A DNA stretch of 64,000 bases from Chrysopilus asiliformis (taxonomy: Eukaryota > Arthropoda > Insecta > Diptera > Rhagionidae), in NCBI GenBank assembly GCA_964034945.1, contig OZ035961.1:75642188-75706187 (forward strand), in the 5' to 3' direction. Each line of letters starts with the position of its first letter. Position 1 is the first letter of the stretch. The notes below the pieces were generated by a model. That model saw nothing but the letters and a program-made list of their open reading frames with translations. It was not told the origin of the DNA and searched no databases. Shown in pieces: positions 31,552 to 42,935 of this stretch. The translations under genes were made by a program, and so were the position numbers.

Positions 31552-34500
31552 ATGAACCTACAGCTGTATTTCTTATTTATCTGCTCAGTGGCATTGGCAA
31601 CTGAGGTCCCAACAGCTAGCCCTGTTCCAGCCACACAACAACCAGTTACAAACACTCCAGCAACCAAAAAGGTAATTTAAATATTTCTCATTCTTACATA
31701 TATTTTTAACTAAATATATAACCTACTTCAAAAAATTATCGAAAACACGAAAATTTCAAAATTCTAATAAATATAAATAATAGCAAAAAAGGATTTTTAA
31801 AAACAACTTTTTACCGGGGCTCACAAGGGAAGGAAAATGAATAAAGCGAGTAGTTTTGTTGTTGGTGACTTGTGTAAATCTCCTACCTTCCAGAACACAT
31901 GCTATATGGAATACATAAAAAAATGTGGCGTAAACCGATATTGGCCCAAACATTTCCCACAGATAAATTAATACGTCATCCACTAGTTTGAATTTTTGAG
32001 TATTTGCTAAATGCAGTTTTTTCAATGATTCCACCATAACGAGTAAAAGTAAATAATGTGACAAATAAAATATAACAAAAGCTATAATTGCCAATCTGGC
32101 AATTATTGAAAACCCGTATGGTGATTTAAGTGAACGGCGAACAGTTATATAAAAATTCCACTTTGAAGTCAAATTTTCCAATAAGATTTTTTAAAATTTA
32201 TTTCAATTGGATTTTGATGTATGGGAGTTTTATAGCTTTTGTTCTTGCACTTTTTTGATAAGATGCACCGTTTTTGAGATATTCGGTCCATTTTTGCCCA
32301 TTAACGAACTTAGGCTTGCATTTTACGAAAAACGAATCTGCGTAAAATTTCAAGTCTCTAGCTCAATCCGTGCACCCGTAATCCGCGCCACCGACGAACA
32401 GACGGACGGACGGACAAACGGACGGACATGCAAAATTCAATTTTTTTTATCATTCTAAACACACTGGTGTAATTTATTTTTGTGTGTGATAACGGGATCT
32501 TGGCGTTACAAACGGTAAGGCAAATTTAATATACCTATTGATTTCACCATACGGGTATAAAAATAATTAGTTTTGATATTTCCATACATTTGTCCTAAAT
32601 ACATTCGATTTTTTTTCACTTATTTGTCACTTATATGTAGATAATATAAATAAAACTCTCATCATACAGCAAAATAATTTTTTTTTTTAAATAGAAATTA
32701 ATTTATCACATTAAGACCACCCCTTAGATATTATTATTTAAATAAAACTCCTATATGTATGCAATTCTTATTTCAGCCTATTGATCCAAATGTTAAACCG
32801 ATTTGCTCCAAGTGTCACTGCATAAAAGAGCAAAAAATGCTGGATTGTTCTAGCATTCAGTTATCCACCCTTTTTACAGAAGATGAATGGGCGACATTAA
32901 ATTCGAGTGGAATGGAATTCGAAACAATGAAATTCAGCCACAATAAACTAACGGAAATCCCAGTGTTTCCAACTTTAGCCGTCAAATCGCTGATCTTTAC
33001 ATTCAATCAAATCGGAGTAATTGCACCTTCAGCGTTCGCTAACTTGAAGAACCTGGAATCCTTGGACTTGGCCAGAAATTCCTTGAACTCATCTAAGTTG
33101 ACCCCCCTAGCGTTTCAGGGGGAGTACAGCCCCACAGAATATTTGCCAATAGACTCAATGAAACACTTGAACTTGGCCCACAATCAGTTACACTCGCTTA
33201 ACTCAGACCTTTTTGAACATTTTCCCAATTTGGAAACGGTAATCTTAACGGGTAACGTATTTCAAGTTATTGACAGAAGCACTGAAATCGCACTTGGAAA
33301 CATTCCAAAATTGAAGGTAATTTCTAACGGACTTTTTTCAATTCGAAACTCAAAATTTATTTTTTTAGTACTTGGATATGAGTTATATGGAATTAGAAGT
33401 AATTCCTGAATTCATGCTGCATACGCCAAGAAGTCTGGAAGTTTTAAACCTGACTGGAAATTTGTTCCATACAATTCCACGAGGTTTGGCATTCGGTGTC
33501 AACCTGAAAGAGTTAATCCTTGACGAAAATCCGATTGTTGCTTTCGATGGAGACAAGTAAGAAAATTTATTATTAGACCCAAGCACAAACTAATCATAAG
33601 CAGACTAACATTTTCATTCAATCCATTCTAGAACAAAATTGAATTTCCATTTCCAAAAAATAAATACCCATAGCAGCCACTCCAGCCGTAGCAGCCATAA
33701 GCTTTACTGCCAGCAACACAAGACTTCGTGATGCAAGCTTTTCAGCAGTAAAAGTCCGATAAATCTGTTCGTTTTGTTGATCGCATTTTGTCTTTCTTTT
33801 GCTATTTTCACTTAATTGTGGTGCTGGCAGAAAAGCTCACGGCTGGAGTGGCTGCTATGGGTATTTATTTTTTGGAAATGGAAATTCAATTTTGTTCTAG
33901 AATGGATTGAATGAAAATGTTAGTCTGCTTATGAATAGTTTGTGAACCAAGTACCATTGTTCAAAACCTCAAAATCATGGATTATGTTTAACTCAATCAT
34001 AAAAAAAAAATTTTGTCTCTTTTTTATAATTTAAAAAACCGTTGTTTCTTCTTTTTTCAGTGTTTTCCCTAAATTGAACAACTTGGAGATTTTAAGCATT
34101 TCTTATATGGAATTTCTAAAAAAAATCGGAAAAGGCGCATTTTCAAACCTGCGAAGTAAGTCAAAAATAGAAATTACCCAACCTAAAACTGCCGTCAAGA
34201 GTTCATTCCCTTTTTAAAAAATTACGTTGTGTGTCCAGAGGCGGATTCCCACCTAGGCGCACAAGGGGTACGCAAGAAAATATATTTATAAATATTTAGT
34301 AAGAAAGAGGTGGAAAATGACAATTTCGGTGAAGTGGGGACCGATATATGCTCGTAATTACCTCCTAATGCCCTACACTGCATAATGTATTACAAGTTAT
34401 ACATCAATATTTTTCTGTTATTTCTGCATTGAGACTAATAACACAATTTGGTAACTTTTATATAATGCAAAAATTATAAAAAAGTCTTGAATTAGAATGT

Positions 34501-37500
34501 GATCCGGAAATGGTTGGACAACTTACAGATTTTCGCTCAATCTTTTTTTTTGCGCTTAGGTCTCCTAATTCGTCTCTGTGTGCGTCTGCCTTTCTGTACG
34601 TTTGAAAGGTGAAAATTAGGGTATTTTGTAGAATAGTCCCTAAACTAAATTTGATGGGTAAACAAAACCACGCCCTAAGCTTTTATCTATTATATAAAAA
34701 GCATGTGTGTCTAAAAAAAAGTTCGCTGTGTGTCTGTCTGTTCGCCAAGAGAGCTTACTGATATTAAAGAGCTGGTTTTAATCCAAGGGTCAACCCAATG
34801 ATCCCCGTCCCATTCCGAAATCCTTGTGTGTAAAAACACACAAAGTGTGTGGGAATTACTAAATAAAATGAAAAAGTTTTTGCTTAAATTGATACCATTA
34901 CGAAATCAAAATTTTGTCATAATTTACAAATTTTCAGTTTTCTTTAAACGATTTGGTCAAAAAATCCAAAAATCCGTCAGTAACTGGTACAAATATAGAT
35001 CGAATGGTCATTGGTTTTTTGGTTTTGTTCTCTTAATATTTTTATTGATCCTTTAAGTTTTATATTTTTTATGTTTTGAAACTATAAAGAGATTCTGACG
35101 TAGGTAAGTGCGAGGCGAGAGGCCGAGGACACGTAAAGAAGAAATAGTAAATCTAACTATTTTATAATGGAGAATCAGGACTATAGCTAAATAAGTTAAT
35201 TTCAATTTAAAAAATTGTCAAAATCGACTATTTGTAGAACTGCTTAGTAATAGAATTTACTAATTTGTGGTTAAATTAACTATTTTCGTAATTCAAATCA
35301 ACTATTTTATTTATAGCCCCGATTCCTTATTATTAAAGTAGTTAGATTTACTATTTTTTTTACTCTGCGTGTAGGTCCCAAGGCCGAAGACCGACAAGTT
35401 GAGGAGCCCGCAGGCCGTAGTCAAATACCTCAAAGCGGTCAAATTTGAAGTTTCTAGTTTATACACAACAGAAACCCTAACTCCACACTCTCCACAAACA
35501 AGGTCGAATAAGACTTATACTATGTTCACACCAACTCAAAATTACGTAATTTTGAAGATTTTCGTAATTTTGAACGAAATCTTGCTCGAAATCACGAGAT
35601 TTCCAGTACATTAGCCTGTTTTCAAAATCACTAAAAGTATGTAATTTCCACAAAATTACGAACAAGCAAAAACAATGTATACAACCCTGCATCATTTATT
35701 TAGCTCTCTTCAGCACATCAGTTTTGACATTTGTGCTGCATTGGAAAAACGGAAATATAAGAAAAAGATGCCGTGTCCCGCACGCGAAGAGGATATATTA
35801 GTAAACCTGTGGTCTGAAAAAATAAACAACCTACGCGGAGCAAAAAAAAATGGACCTGTTTTTGATGTGATTAGATATGAAATGGAAAATAATTGTTTAT
35901 TTTCATTACAGATAATTTCCATTTTCGTCTAGTGTCTAATTCTGTTTGCACATATTTCATCGATGTTTTGAATTGTATTATTCATCATATTACTAAAATT
36001 CAAAGTAATCCTACACAAACTTCCTCGATCCATTTTTGAACCAACGTCGTTGAAATATCAAACAAAATTACCTTAACCTCTGTGTGAACACTTTGGTTTA
36101 AGATCTAAATCATTTCGCAAAATTACGTGATTTTGCGTCGGTGTGAACATAGTATTAAGCGAGTGACTAGCCCGATCTAGGCGAACGCAGCCGCCAACCA
36201 CATTCGCTAAGCGGCTCAGTTGTGACGCAATTGCTTAAAATCTGCTTAAATTGGTGCTGCCGCCTTAGTTTTTATCTTCCATAAGTCAAACAAAATTCCA
36301 CAATACAAAAACTCCACGAAAAACGAATATATACATTCAGATTTTTGAATTAAGAAGTCAAACACAAAATAGAACTCATTTAGAAAAGGGGGTACAAGGG
36401 CGGGAGCTGTTAGCATATTCGTCTGACTCAAGCCAAACGTAGCAAAACTTAGGCGAATTACTGTGTAGATCAAAATAAAAGCATCATCAACACTTTCGCG
36501 TTTGCCACATTTGCGAAAAGTGCATAAAAAAATCCTATTTCCTTTTTTGTCACGAAAGAAATTGATAATTGGTAAATCGGCCAATTTGATAGTGAATTTA
36601 TTACTTTTATTTATTAATTATTAATATTAATGACACAAGTCCTAATAAAAATGCAATAATACAGCTTCTGTCAATATTATAGCTACAAATGAAGAGTATG
36701 GGAAACACTGATTTATAGTCCTGATGGTATTGTTATACTCTTACATTTTTAACTTGTTAAACATTTTTTTGTTTCATTCAATTCCTATCTTTCTTGTAGA
36801 TTTAAAAAAGTTGATGGCAACCGACAATCTTAATTTGATTGAAATTCATCCGTTTGCATTTGCACAAACAGAAAATGGCAGTACTGATGCCATATTTCCA
36901 CCATTGGAAGAGGTAAACAAAATATATTTTTTAATTTTTAATTCTCAGCTTCCATAAAATTGTATGGATATACCATTATATGGTTTCTGAAACCATTAAG
37001 TTTTTTATAGAGAACCAACTCATGTCAATAAATTCACGTTTTTTAAAACTGTTTTAGCTTCTTCTTAAAGATTGTGCTTTAGCTAAACTAGACAATGAAT
37101 TGCTAGGTAAGATACAAAAAAGTGTTTCCACTCTAACAGAAAGCTCTATACTTTTAAATTTTAAATACTAATTTCATGCATTTTTAGATCGTTGGGACAA
37201 ATTGAAGAAAGTTGACATCCGTTACAACAAGTGGAGATGTGATTGCGATAATATTTGGATTGTCAACGAACTCTATTCTCAAATTAAACGCGACACCCCG
37301 AATCTTACGACCGATTTGATATGTGCTTCACCCCCTCCAATGCGGGGCAAGTCCATAAGCGATCTAAACGAGAAGAAAACAATCTTGCGGTGCGACGACG
37401 CTAATGATAATCACCCGGAAAAAGATGGTGCAATTTTGATTGGAATTTTGATTGGACTTTTAGTTGGAATACCGATGACATTCGCCCTTGTGGTGGCCTG

Positions 37501-37597
37501 GAGACGCGGTTGCTTCGGAATTATAGGTGGCACTTCACCTGGAGGATATAACCGGGCATTTTACAAGCGAGCCGATCTTACCGATGACGCATATTAA
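31552..37597 (+). CDS. secreted/transmembrane leucine-rich-repeat protein, seven exons, 504 residues
   Basis: Exons with GT/AG borders and consistent phases: 31552-31671, 32777-33316, 33369-33556, 34061-34155, 36800-36912, 37058-37106, 37188-37597. The predicted protein begins MNLQLYFLFICSVALA (signal peptide), then a Thr/Pro-rich linker and a cysteine cluster CSKCHC (residues 50-55, N-terminal cap). Leucine-rich repeats with LxxLxLxxN spacing span about residues 75-380. A C-terminal cap has Cys386, 388, 414 and 437 (WRCDC...C...C). One membrane span at about 449-473 contains a glycine pattern GILIGLLVG, and a short cytoplasmic tail ends DLTDDAY. The ATG directly follows an acceptor-like TTTTTTGCTTTTAG, so an untranslated first exon probably lies upstream. 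It is likely a cell-surface adhesion or receptor protein; no ligand can be inferred. I do not assign a Drosophila orthologue. Confidence 0.85.
31756..32060 (-). pseudogene. membrane-protein-like exon on the antisense strand of LRR intron 1
   Basis: The minus strand keeps about 100 codons open: YLSHYLLLLVMVESLKKL, HLANTQKFKLVDDVLIYLWE and MFGPISVYATFFYVFHIACV, then LEG before a possible donor GTAGGAG. The hydrophobic patches look like membrane helices, faintly chemoreceptor-like. A mini-me copy is inserted immediately upstream at 32071, so any gene here would be broken. It could be chance. Confidence 0.25.
32071..32562 (-). mobile_element. mini-me/HINE-like element, copy F, in intron 1 of the LRR gene
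   Basis: Inverted copy with intact hairpin near 32087-32105 and subterminal ACCCGTATGGTG near 32112. The 5' end (CACCATACGGGTATA) is near 32545-32560. The GTCY tract is short (about 32398-32428), and a block of about 50 bases found in other copies around the GGGTACCCCC run is missing near 32285. Confidence 0.88.
33584..33944. mobile_element. foldback element with 106-bp near-perfect arms in LRR intron 3
   Basis: Left arm 33584-33689 and right arm 33839-33944 are inverted copies differing at about one position. Weaker pairing continues inward (GCTTTACTGCCAGCAACAC near 33701 against its inverse near 33819). The ends read CACAAAC...GTTTGTG, and CCAAG lies close to both borders but not perfectly placed. 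It fills most of the 504-bp intron between its splice sites. It might be a MITE or an expressed long hairpin, since it is transcribed in the pre-mRNA. Confidence 0.85.
35130..35371. mobile_element. TA-type repeat-word element (word AACTATTT) in LRR intron 4
   Basis: Ends CACGTAAAGAAGAAATAGTA and, inverted, CACGCAGAGTAAAAAAAATA continue together into AAATCTAACTA. TA follows the right end; the left base pair is GA. Inside, AACTATTT and its inverse recur about six times, spaced by 25-45 bases. The termini resemble those of the elements at 39058 and 52504. Confidence 0.6.
35518..36154. mobile_element. PIF/Harbinger-derived element in LRR intron 4
   Basis: TIRs of about 37 bp start TACTATGTTCACACC at both ends with a few mismatches, and TTA is duplicated at 35515-35517 and 36155-36157, as expected for PIF/Harbinger. 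It carries a Myb/SANT-like frame at 35675-35932 but no DDE transposase, so it is non-autonomous. Confidence 0.85.
35675..35932 (+). pseudogene. Myb/SANT-like DNA-binding fragment inside the Harbinger element
   Basis: An 85-codon frame contains MPCPAREEDILVNLWSEKI then NNLRGAKKNGPVFDVIRYEM, resembling the W-x-x-E-E-x-x-L-x-x-L-W...K-x-x-P-V-x-x-x-I start of Myb/SANT or MADF domains used by the second Harbinger protein. It breaks off after the second helix into LFSLQIISIFV, so the domain is incomplete. It lies in sense with the host LRR intron, and exonisation is conceivable but unsupported. Confidence 0.5.
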
Positions 37598-37740
37598 CCG
37601 GAGTTACCCTAACATCATGAACGCCATGAACAAAATAACAAATTATGAATTAGATGTGTTTAGCTTTAAGTCATGACAAAAATTCCATTTATTTTAAAAT
37701 ATCATTTTTTAGAAGTTTTGATAAACCAATAGTTTTAATA

Positions 37741-38160
37741 CTACTTTTCGTTGAAATTAAAGAAAACATTGAAAATAGTTATGACAGCAAAAGCCGCTAG
37801 TATTAAGATAATTACACATATTAGAGTTGTAACAAAACCACAAATCTAAAAAAAAAATAAAGAAAATTTTTAAAAAAATACAGTATTTTTATGCTAGCTT
37901 CACACTCTTTTCAAATGTCGGCGAATCACAGTCTCGGTTGCCAGGTTGAGCGGTTTTTTGTGAATTTAATTACGATTTTTCCATTAATCCGGCTTCAAAT
38001 CAGCCCAAATTTTGATTCGCCTACATTTGAGGAGAGAATGCACCAAGCATTATACGTTTTGGAAATCTGTTTTAGTTACCGCGTGTGCAAATTGTTCCAC
38101 AGATGTTTCATAGTGTTCCAAACTAAAAAATGAATCCTCCGGGTAGGCTTGACGTTCCAT
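37741..38160 (-). CDS. small membrane protein, two exons, 61 residues (putative)
   Basis: Exon 1 (38160-38080) encodes MERQAYPEDSFFSLEHYETS then VEQFAHA and ends at a GTAACT donor in phase 0. Exon 2 (37845-37741), after a TTTTTTTTTTAG acceptor, encodes ICGFVTTLICVIILILAA then FAVITIFNVFFNFNEK and a stop. The second exon is one strong membrane helix. Tail to tail with the LRR gene, 143 bases apart. The ATG follows an acceptor-like ATAATCTTTCAG, so an upstream exon is plausible. The family is not recognised. Clean splice borders and phase match support it, but it is short. Confidence 0.45.
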
Positions 38161-38235
38161 TTCTGAAAGATTATTTCATTAAATAGTCTTATGCAATTAA
38201 ATCTAATTGGAGGCTGTTTACAGATTATGAGGAAC

Positions 38236-38510
38236 TTGAAAATTATCTTCGTTCAGAATTCTCGTTAAATTAACCGGAAAAGTTTGATGTCTTCGCACAT
38301 GAATCGCTCTCTTTAACAATACCAACCAAATAATTAAAGCTACTCCGGAAGTGTGGTAAATATTTATATTGAAACCCGCAAAAAAATACCTGAAAAAAAT
38401 AATTAACCAAATTCGGAAGCAAGAAAAAATTTAATTTACGAACGTGTGATAATGGAATTTGCGTGTATTCTGCCATATCCTTGTATGTTGAACCAGCTGC
38501 GTAAGATTGA
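38236..38510 (-). CDS. possible further exons upstream of the small membrane protein
   Basis: Minus-strand reading after a TCTTACGCAG acceptor gives WFNIQGYGRIHANSIITR. After a 50-base intron-like gap (GTAAATT...TTTTTTTCAG) it continues in phase with YFFAGFNINIYHTSGVALII, WLVLLKRAIHVRRHQTF and PVNLTRILNEDNFQVPHNL. The frame looks like a membrane protein, but it does not join in phase to the exon at 38160. It may be a separate small gene or chance. Confidence 0.25.
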
Positions 38511-39057
38511 TTGCGAACTTAATTTTAAAAATCCCGCTTGCTTTAAAATTAATTAAAAAGCAAGTGTATTTAACATAGGAACATTGAATTTTATTTCTGT
38601 TGTGCTGGTTTACTAGCAAAATTTTCTGCTAAAAAGCCAGTTTTGTCCAATCTTAGCAGTTTTACTGGTAAGACAGTGCTGGTACACCATTTTCGTAGAC
38701 AACACTATATAGTATATCAGAATTTGACTAACAACAAAATGAAAATTTGTTGAAAATTTGGCGGAAAATGAACTTTCGAAAACCAATTTTTTATGAGAAA
38801 AGTAATGGCTAAATTTTAGAGGGCAGAGGGTAGATTACGTTTTAAAGCTAATATTTTGGCAATCATAATTTGTTGTATCCTGCTCACTGCCATTTCACCT
38901 ACTGAACTGCATTACCAGAATTTACCCACCAAAGAAATCTGAAAGACTGCGACGGAAAGTCAATGTAGTTCCTGTGTATATCGCATCGTTTTATAGTAAA
39001 AGCTTGACCAACCCTTGCCCCAGCTTGGCCAAACAGTAACGATTTGGTACGAAACTA

Positions 39058-40250
39058 CACTTAAAGAAAAATATTATCAGATTGATAAAAATTCTCTTGT
39101 TAAATTTAATAAAGTTGTTTTTATCAAATAAACATTTTTCCAGTATGAGATTTTTTTTTATCAATCTGATAAATAAAATTATTAAATGAACAATTTTTTT
39201 TTATCAGGGGCCTATTCCACAAAAGTACAAGACTAGTACAAGAGTAGTTATTTTTCACAAATTGTAGGATTTGTAATTACATTTGCATTTCTTAAAATAC
39301 AATTTATAAATCACAAGTACAAATTCGAAGTAATTTTACAATCCGAAATGTTATCACAAGTCTTCATTTACTGTTCCTCAACACATTTCGGCAAGCTTAC
39401 AATTATAAGAATATTGTGAGAAAAAGCACAGCTTGTAGTCCAATACCGTTCCACAAAGACATTTTTTACACAGGAATCTAACTACAAAAAATGGATATGT
39501 ACAGTAGCGAAAATGAAGCTAATATGCAATTAGCAACTCGTCGCAGTAGAATTTATCATCCTAGAATAAATTTTAACTTAACTACTGTGTTTGAATTCAA
39601 GGAAAAATTTCGTTGATACAAAAAACTAATACAATTGTATAAATCGAAATTGTAAAAATGTAAAGAAAAAATATGTACAAATGTGTGAGTTCCTGGACCG
39701 TTTTTTTTTTTGGATTTGTAATTGTGAATATACAATTTAACAATTTGTGGATTGTAGAATTGTACTTTTGAGGAATAGGCCCCTGGTTAACCAATACAGT
39801 TTTAACCTTATTGTTTTTATCAAATTGATAAACTTTTTATTAGATAGAAATTACCCGTCTTTTTTAAGATATTGTCAATTTTTAACATTACCGAACATGT
39901 TTTTTTCTATGGGGGTTAAAAATACTCTCTATACAAATTAATGATGTTTAAGCTATTAGTATTCAATTAAAACAAAATTAAAAAATTTTATTTTTTATTT
40001 TTTACAAATACGTACACTGTAGTCCAGCTTTTTACTCAAAAAATCAAAATTGGGTCACAAATGCACTTAAAGGTGCACTGAATGAGAATAGAGTGTTGAA
40101 AATAAATAAATAATAAGTCAATTCAAATTTTTAACTGCGTTGCCATATGGCATCAAAATACCGAATGGGTTAATCAAATTTTTATCGAATTGAAAGTTCG
40201 GCGTTATCAAATTGATAAATAGAATTATCAAGTTGATAAACATTTTGTAA
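39058..40250. mobile_element. TA-type repeat-word element (word TTATCAATYTGATAA), left portion
   Basis: TA then CACTTAAAGAAAAATATT opens the element, matching the terminal pattern of the elements at 35130 and 52504. The palindrome TTATCAATTTGATAA and variants occur near 39075, 39160, 39814, 40205 and 40225. A CAGGGGCC-ended MITE (39205-39785) and a LINE (40251-42463) are inserted in it. Sequence resumes at 42473. The true right end was not located. Confidence 0.5.
39205..39785. mobile_element. MITE with CAGGGGCCTATTCC termini
   Basis: Ends CAGGGGCCTATTCCACAAAA and, inverted, CAGGGGCCTATTCCTCAAAA differ at one position over 24 bp. CAGGGG ends and length suggest a hAT-type MITE, but no 8-bp duplication is visible. 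It splits the repeat-word element that begins at 39058. Confidence 0.75.
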
Positions 40251-42463
40251 ACCCAGTTGTAAATATAAAGTCATTCCAGTATGCGGAGCCCTTTCGTCAA
40301 ATAGAGTTACTCGATAAGGCATTTAGTATAGCTGAGTTAAAGCAGGTTTTGCACAAGTCAAAAAATAACAAAGCCCCAGGTATGGATAGGATTCCAAATG
40401 AATTTTACAAAAATGCTCCTAATGATTTCCTCGAAGAGCTTCTATCAGTTTATAATTGCATCTATAATGGTAGTATGCCCAGCTGTTTTAAAAAATCAAT
40501 AATATTTCCTTTGTTCAAGAAAGGTGATCCTGGTGATGCTGCAAATTATAGAGGAATTTCATTCATGGATTCCGTGATGAAAATTTATTGCTCAATGTTG
40601 CTTGCTAGACTAGAAACTTGGAAAGACGAAGGAAATATTATATGTGAAAATCAAGCTGGTTTTCGTAAACAATATAGCACGATAGATCATATTTTCACCT
40701 TGTTTAGCATTGTTAAGCTAAGATTCCTGAAAAAGAAAAAATTATATGTATTTTTCGTTGATTTCAAAACAGCCTTTGATGGTATAAGCAGAAACGCTCT
40801 ATTTTACAAACTGTATTCACTTGGCTTATCTTCGAAATTCATTCAAACACTCAAAAACATGTACGATGGTACTTGTTCGGCGGTGTGGGATGGCGAAAAG
40901 TTATCGGACTGGTTCAATACAAATTCGGGTGTAAAGCAAGGTTGTGTTTTGAGTCCGGCTCTTTTTGCACTTTACATAAACGACTTAGCAAGTTTCTTGG
41001 GCGGAGGTGCTAGAGCGGGGGGCATTGTAATAAATGTTTTAATGTTTGCGGACGATATTGTGCTAATAGCCGAGACTCCGGAACAGCTACAATCCATGAT
41101 AAAAGAGCTAGAAGTTTACTGTCGGCTTTGGGGCTTCATTATCAACCGCGATAAATCAAAAATAATGATTATCAACAACGGGGCTGGAGGAAGGAAAAAG
41201 AACGAAAAATGGTACTTAAATTCGGAGGAAGTTGAGGTGGTTAAAAATTATAAATATTTAGGTATGATTCTCACGACAAAACTTTCGTTGCACCCTCACT
41301 TGAAGGAAAGGTTGTCTACGGCTAAAAGCAGCATAAATGCAACGTGGAGCAATTTTCTAGGCAAAAAACATATTCTGCCCTCTACAAAATTTAAAGTTTT
41401 TGATTGTGTGGCGCGATCTGTTTTATGCTATGGTGCACAAGTGTGGGGCTTTAAAACTTTTGATTTGGTGGAAAATTTGCAAAGATTTTTTGTAAAAAAA
41501 ATTTTTGGCCTACCCAAAACTTCGCCTAATTATATGATTCAGCTAGAAACAGGTCGGGAAAAGCTATGGGTGCATACTCTTAAGTTGCACTTTACCTATG
41601 TACAACAGGTGTTAAAACTCCCCGCACATAGGTTTCCCAATATAGTTGCAAAAGAATGTATTAAGGAGAGGGCATTCTGGTTTACTGAGTGGGAAAGATT
41701 ATCAAAATATTTGGGCTTTGAATTTAATGCTGATAAGGTTTACGCCGAGAATATTCAGGTGAATAGGTTACTGGAGTCTTTGCACAATAAAACTATGCAA
41801 GATGCTAGAGCGACTGCTATTCTAGGTGTCAGGCATGATATGTACCCTGAATTAGACTACTCTGTTGGGAACTCTTACATGAACGACTTAAATGGAATGC
41901 AGGGAATAGGGCTAATTTTTAAAGCAAGAGGTGGTATGCTTCCTCTTAATAGTAATCCTACAATGAATGCAGTGAACCAATTATGCTCGGTTTGCAATTT
42001 GCAAGAACCCGAAGATATGGAGCACTTTCTGGGGGTTTGTCCCATTTACAAACATTTGAGGTTAAGATTGTTCGGTGCTAGAGCAATTTCTAGGTACCAG
42101 GTGAAGGACCTTCTAAACGGCAAGAATTTCGACGCTTTGAATGAATTTTTAAAAGCTTCCTTAAAGTACAGACAGTTTCTGGTCGACGAATTTAATTTTT
42201 AAAGAAAAGATAAAATAGGGCGGTTTTGACTTTGAGCTGGATCATCTACAGACTATGATTGCTTGTCGAATTTGTTTGTGGAATCTACGAATTGATTTCT
42301 TATTTTATTTAAATTATTGTTAGCCTACCTATGTATAAGTTTTTATATAAAGATATGTATAATGAATTATTGTTATTGCCAACTCGACAGACGGTTTCTA
42401 CCATTGTCTATGGTTTTGTTAACTATTTCGCTAAATAAAACTTATTATTATTATTATTATTAT
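40251..42463 (+). mobile_element. 5'-truncated LINE with 9-bp target duplication
   Basis: ATTTTGTAA is present at 40242-40250 and 42464-42472. The 3' end carries AATAAAA then six TTA/ATT repeats. The 5' end is cut within the reverse transcriptase coding sequence. The intact frame and clean duplication indicate a fairly recent insertion. Confidence 0.9.
40253..42202 (+). pseudogene. LINE reverse transcriptase with C-terminal zinc motif (5'-truncated)
   Basis: The frame is open from the truncated 5' end (SFQYAEPFRQIELL) without interruption to 42202. Motifs: NNKAPGMDRIPNEF, FPLFKKGDPGDAANYRGIS, DFKTAFDGI, SGVKQGCVLSPALFALYINDL-like block, and FADD in LMFADDIVLIAE. The C-terminal end has LCSVCNLQEPEDMEHFLGVC, a CCHC-type zinc finger. 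No RNase H was recognised. It lacks its N-terminal endonuclease, so it cannot be autonomous. The clade was not assigned; three-base tail repeats recall I/L2-type elements. Confidence 0.88.
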
Positions 42464-42472
42464 ATTTTGTAA

Positions 42473-42828
42473 GACAGCAAAAATGAAGGCTAAAATTTTG
42501 ATATATTGTTGGAAATCAAATTAAAAGCTTTAACATTATTATTTCATTAAACGAATTCAAATAAATTACTTTTGGGGATCATATATTCATTTAGAACACT
42601 TGCGCTAACGGCACCGATATTTTCTTTATTTTTTAAGCAGAAAAGATAAGAACTAGTTGCAAAATATATGATTTCAGGCCAAAAAATGTAGATTATTGTT
42701 TTTTAAATAACAATCACTTAAAAATTCAGTCATCTCAATTCAGAGATATATCGCAAATTGACCTACCCGATATTTTGAAATACCACAGAATTTTTCGTAA
42801 ATTTTATGGTCAATTTGCCTTATATATA
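42473..42828. other. spacer between LINE and mariner
   Basis: It starts GACAGCAAAAATG, probably the continuation of the repeat-word element beyond the LINE. No gene seen. Confidence 0.4.
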
Positions 42829-42935
42829 AAGGGTTGGAGGTGCGCTCCAACTTTTTTCCAATAGGGATGGCGAACGACGCCATATTTTTTTTCATTCTCT
42901 TGACATTTATAAACTTCATTAGTTTACATTTCATC

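Noticed and set aside
31552..37597. Naming the LRR gene after a specific Drosophila gene
   Set aside because: Domain order fits several fly LRR membrane proteins, and without a search the orthologue cannot be fixed.
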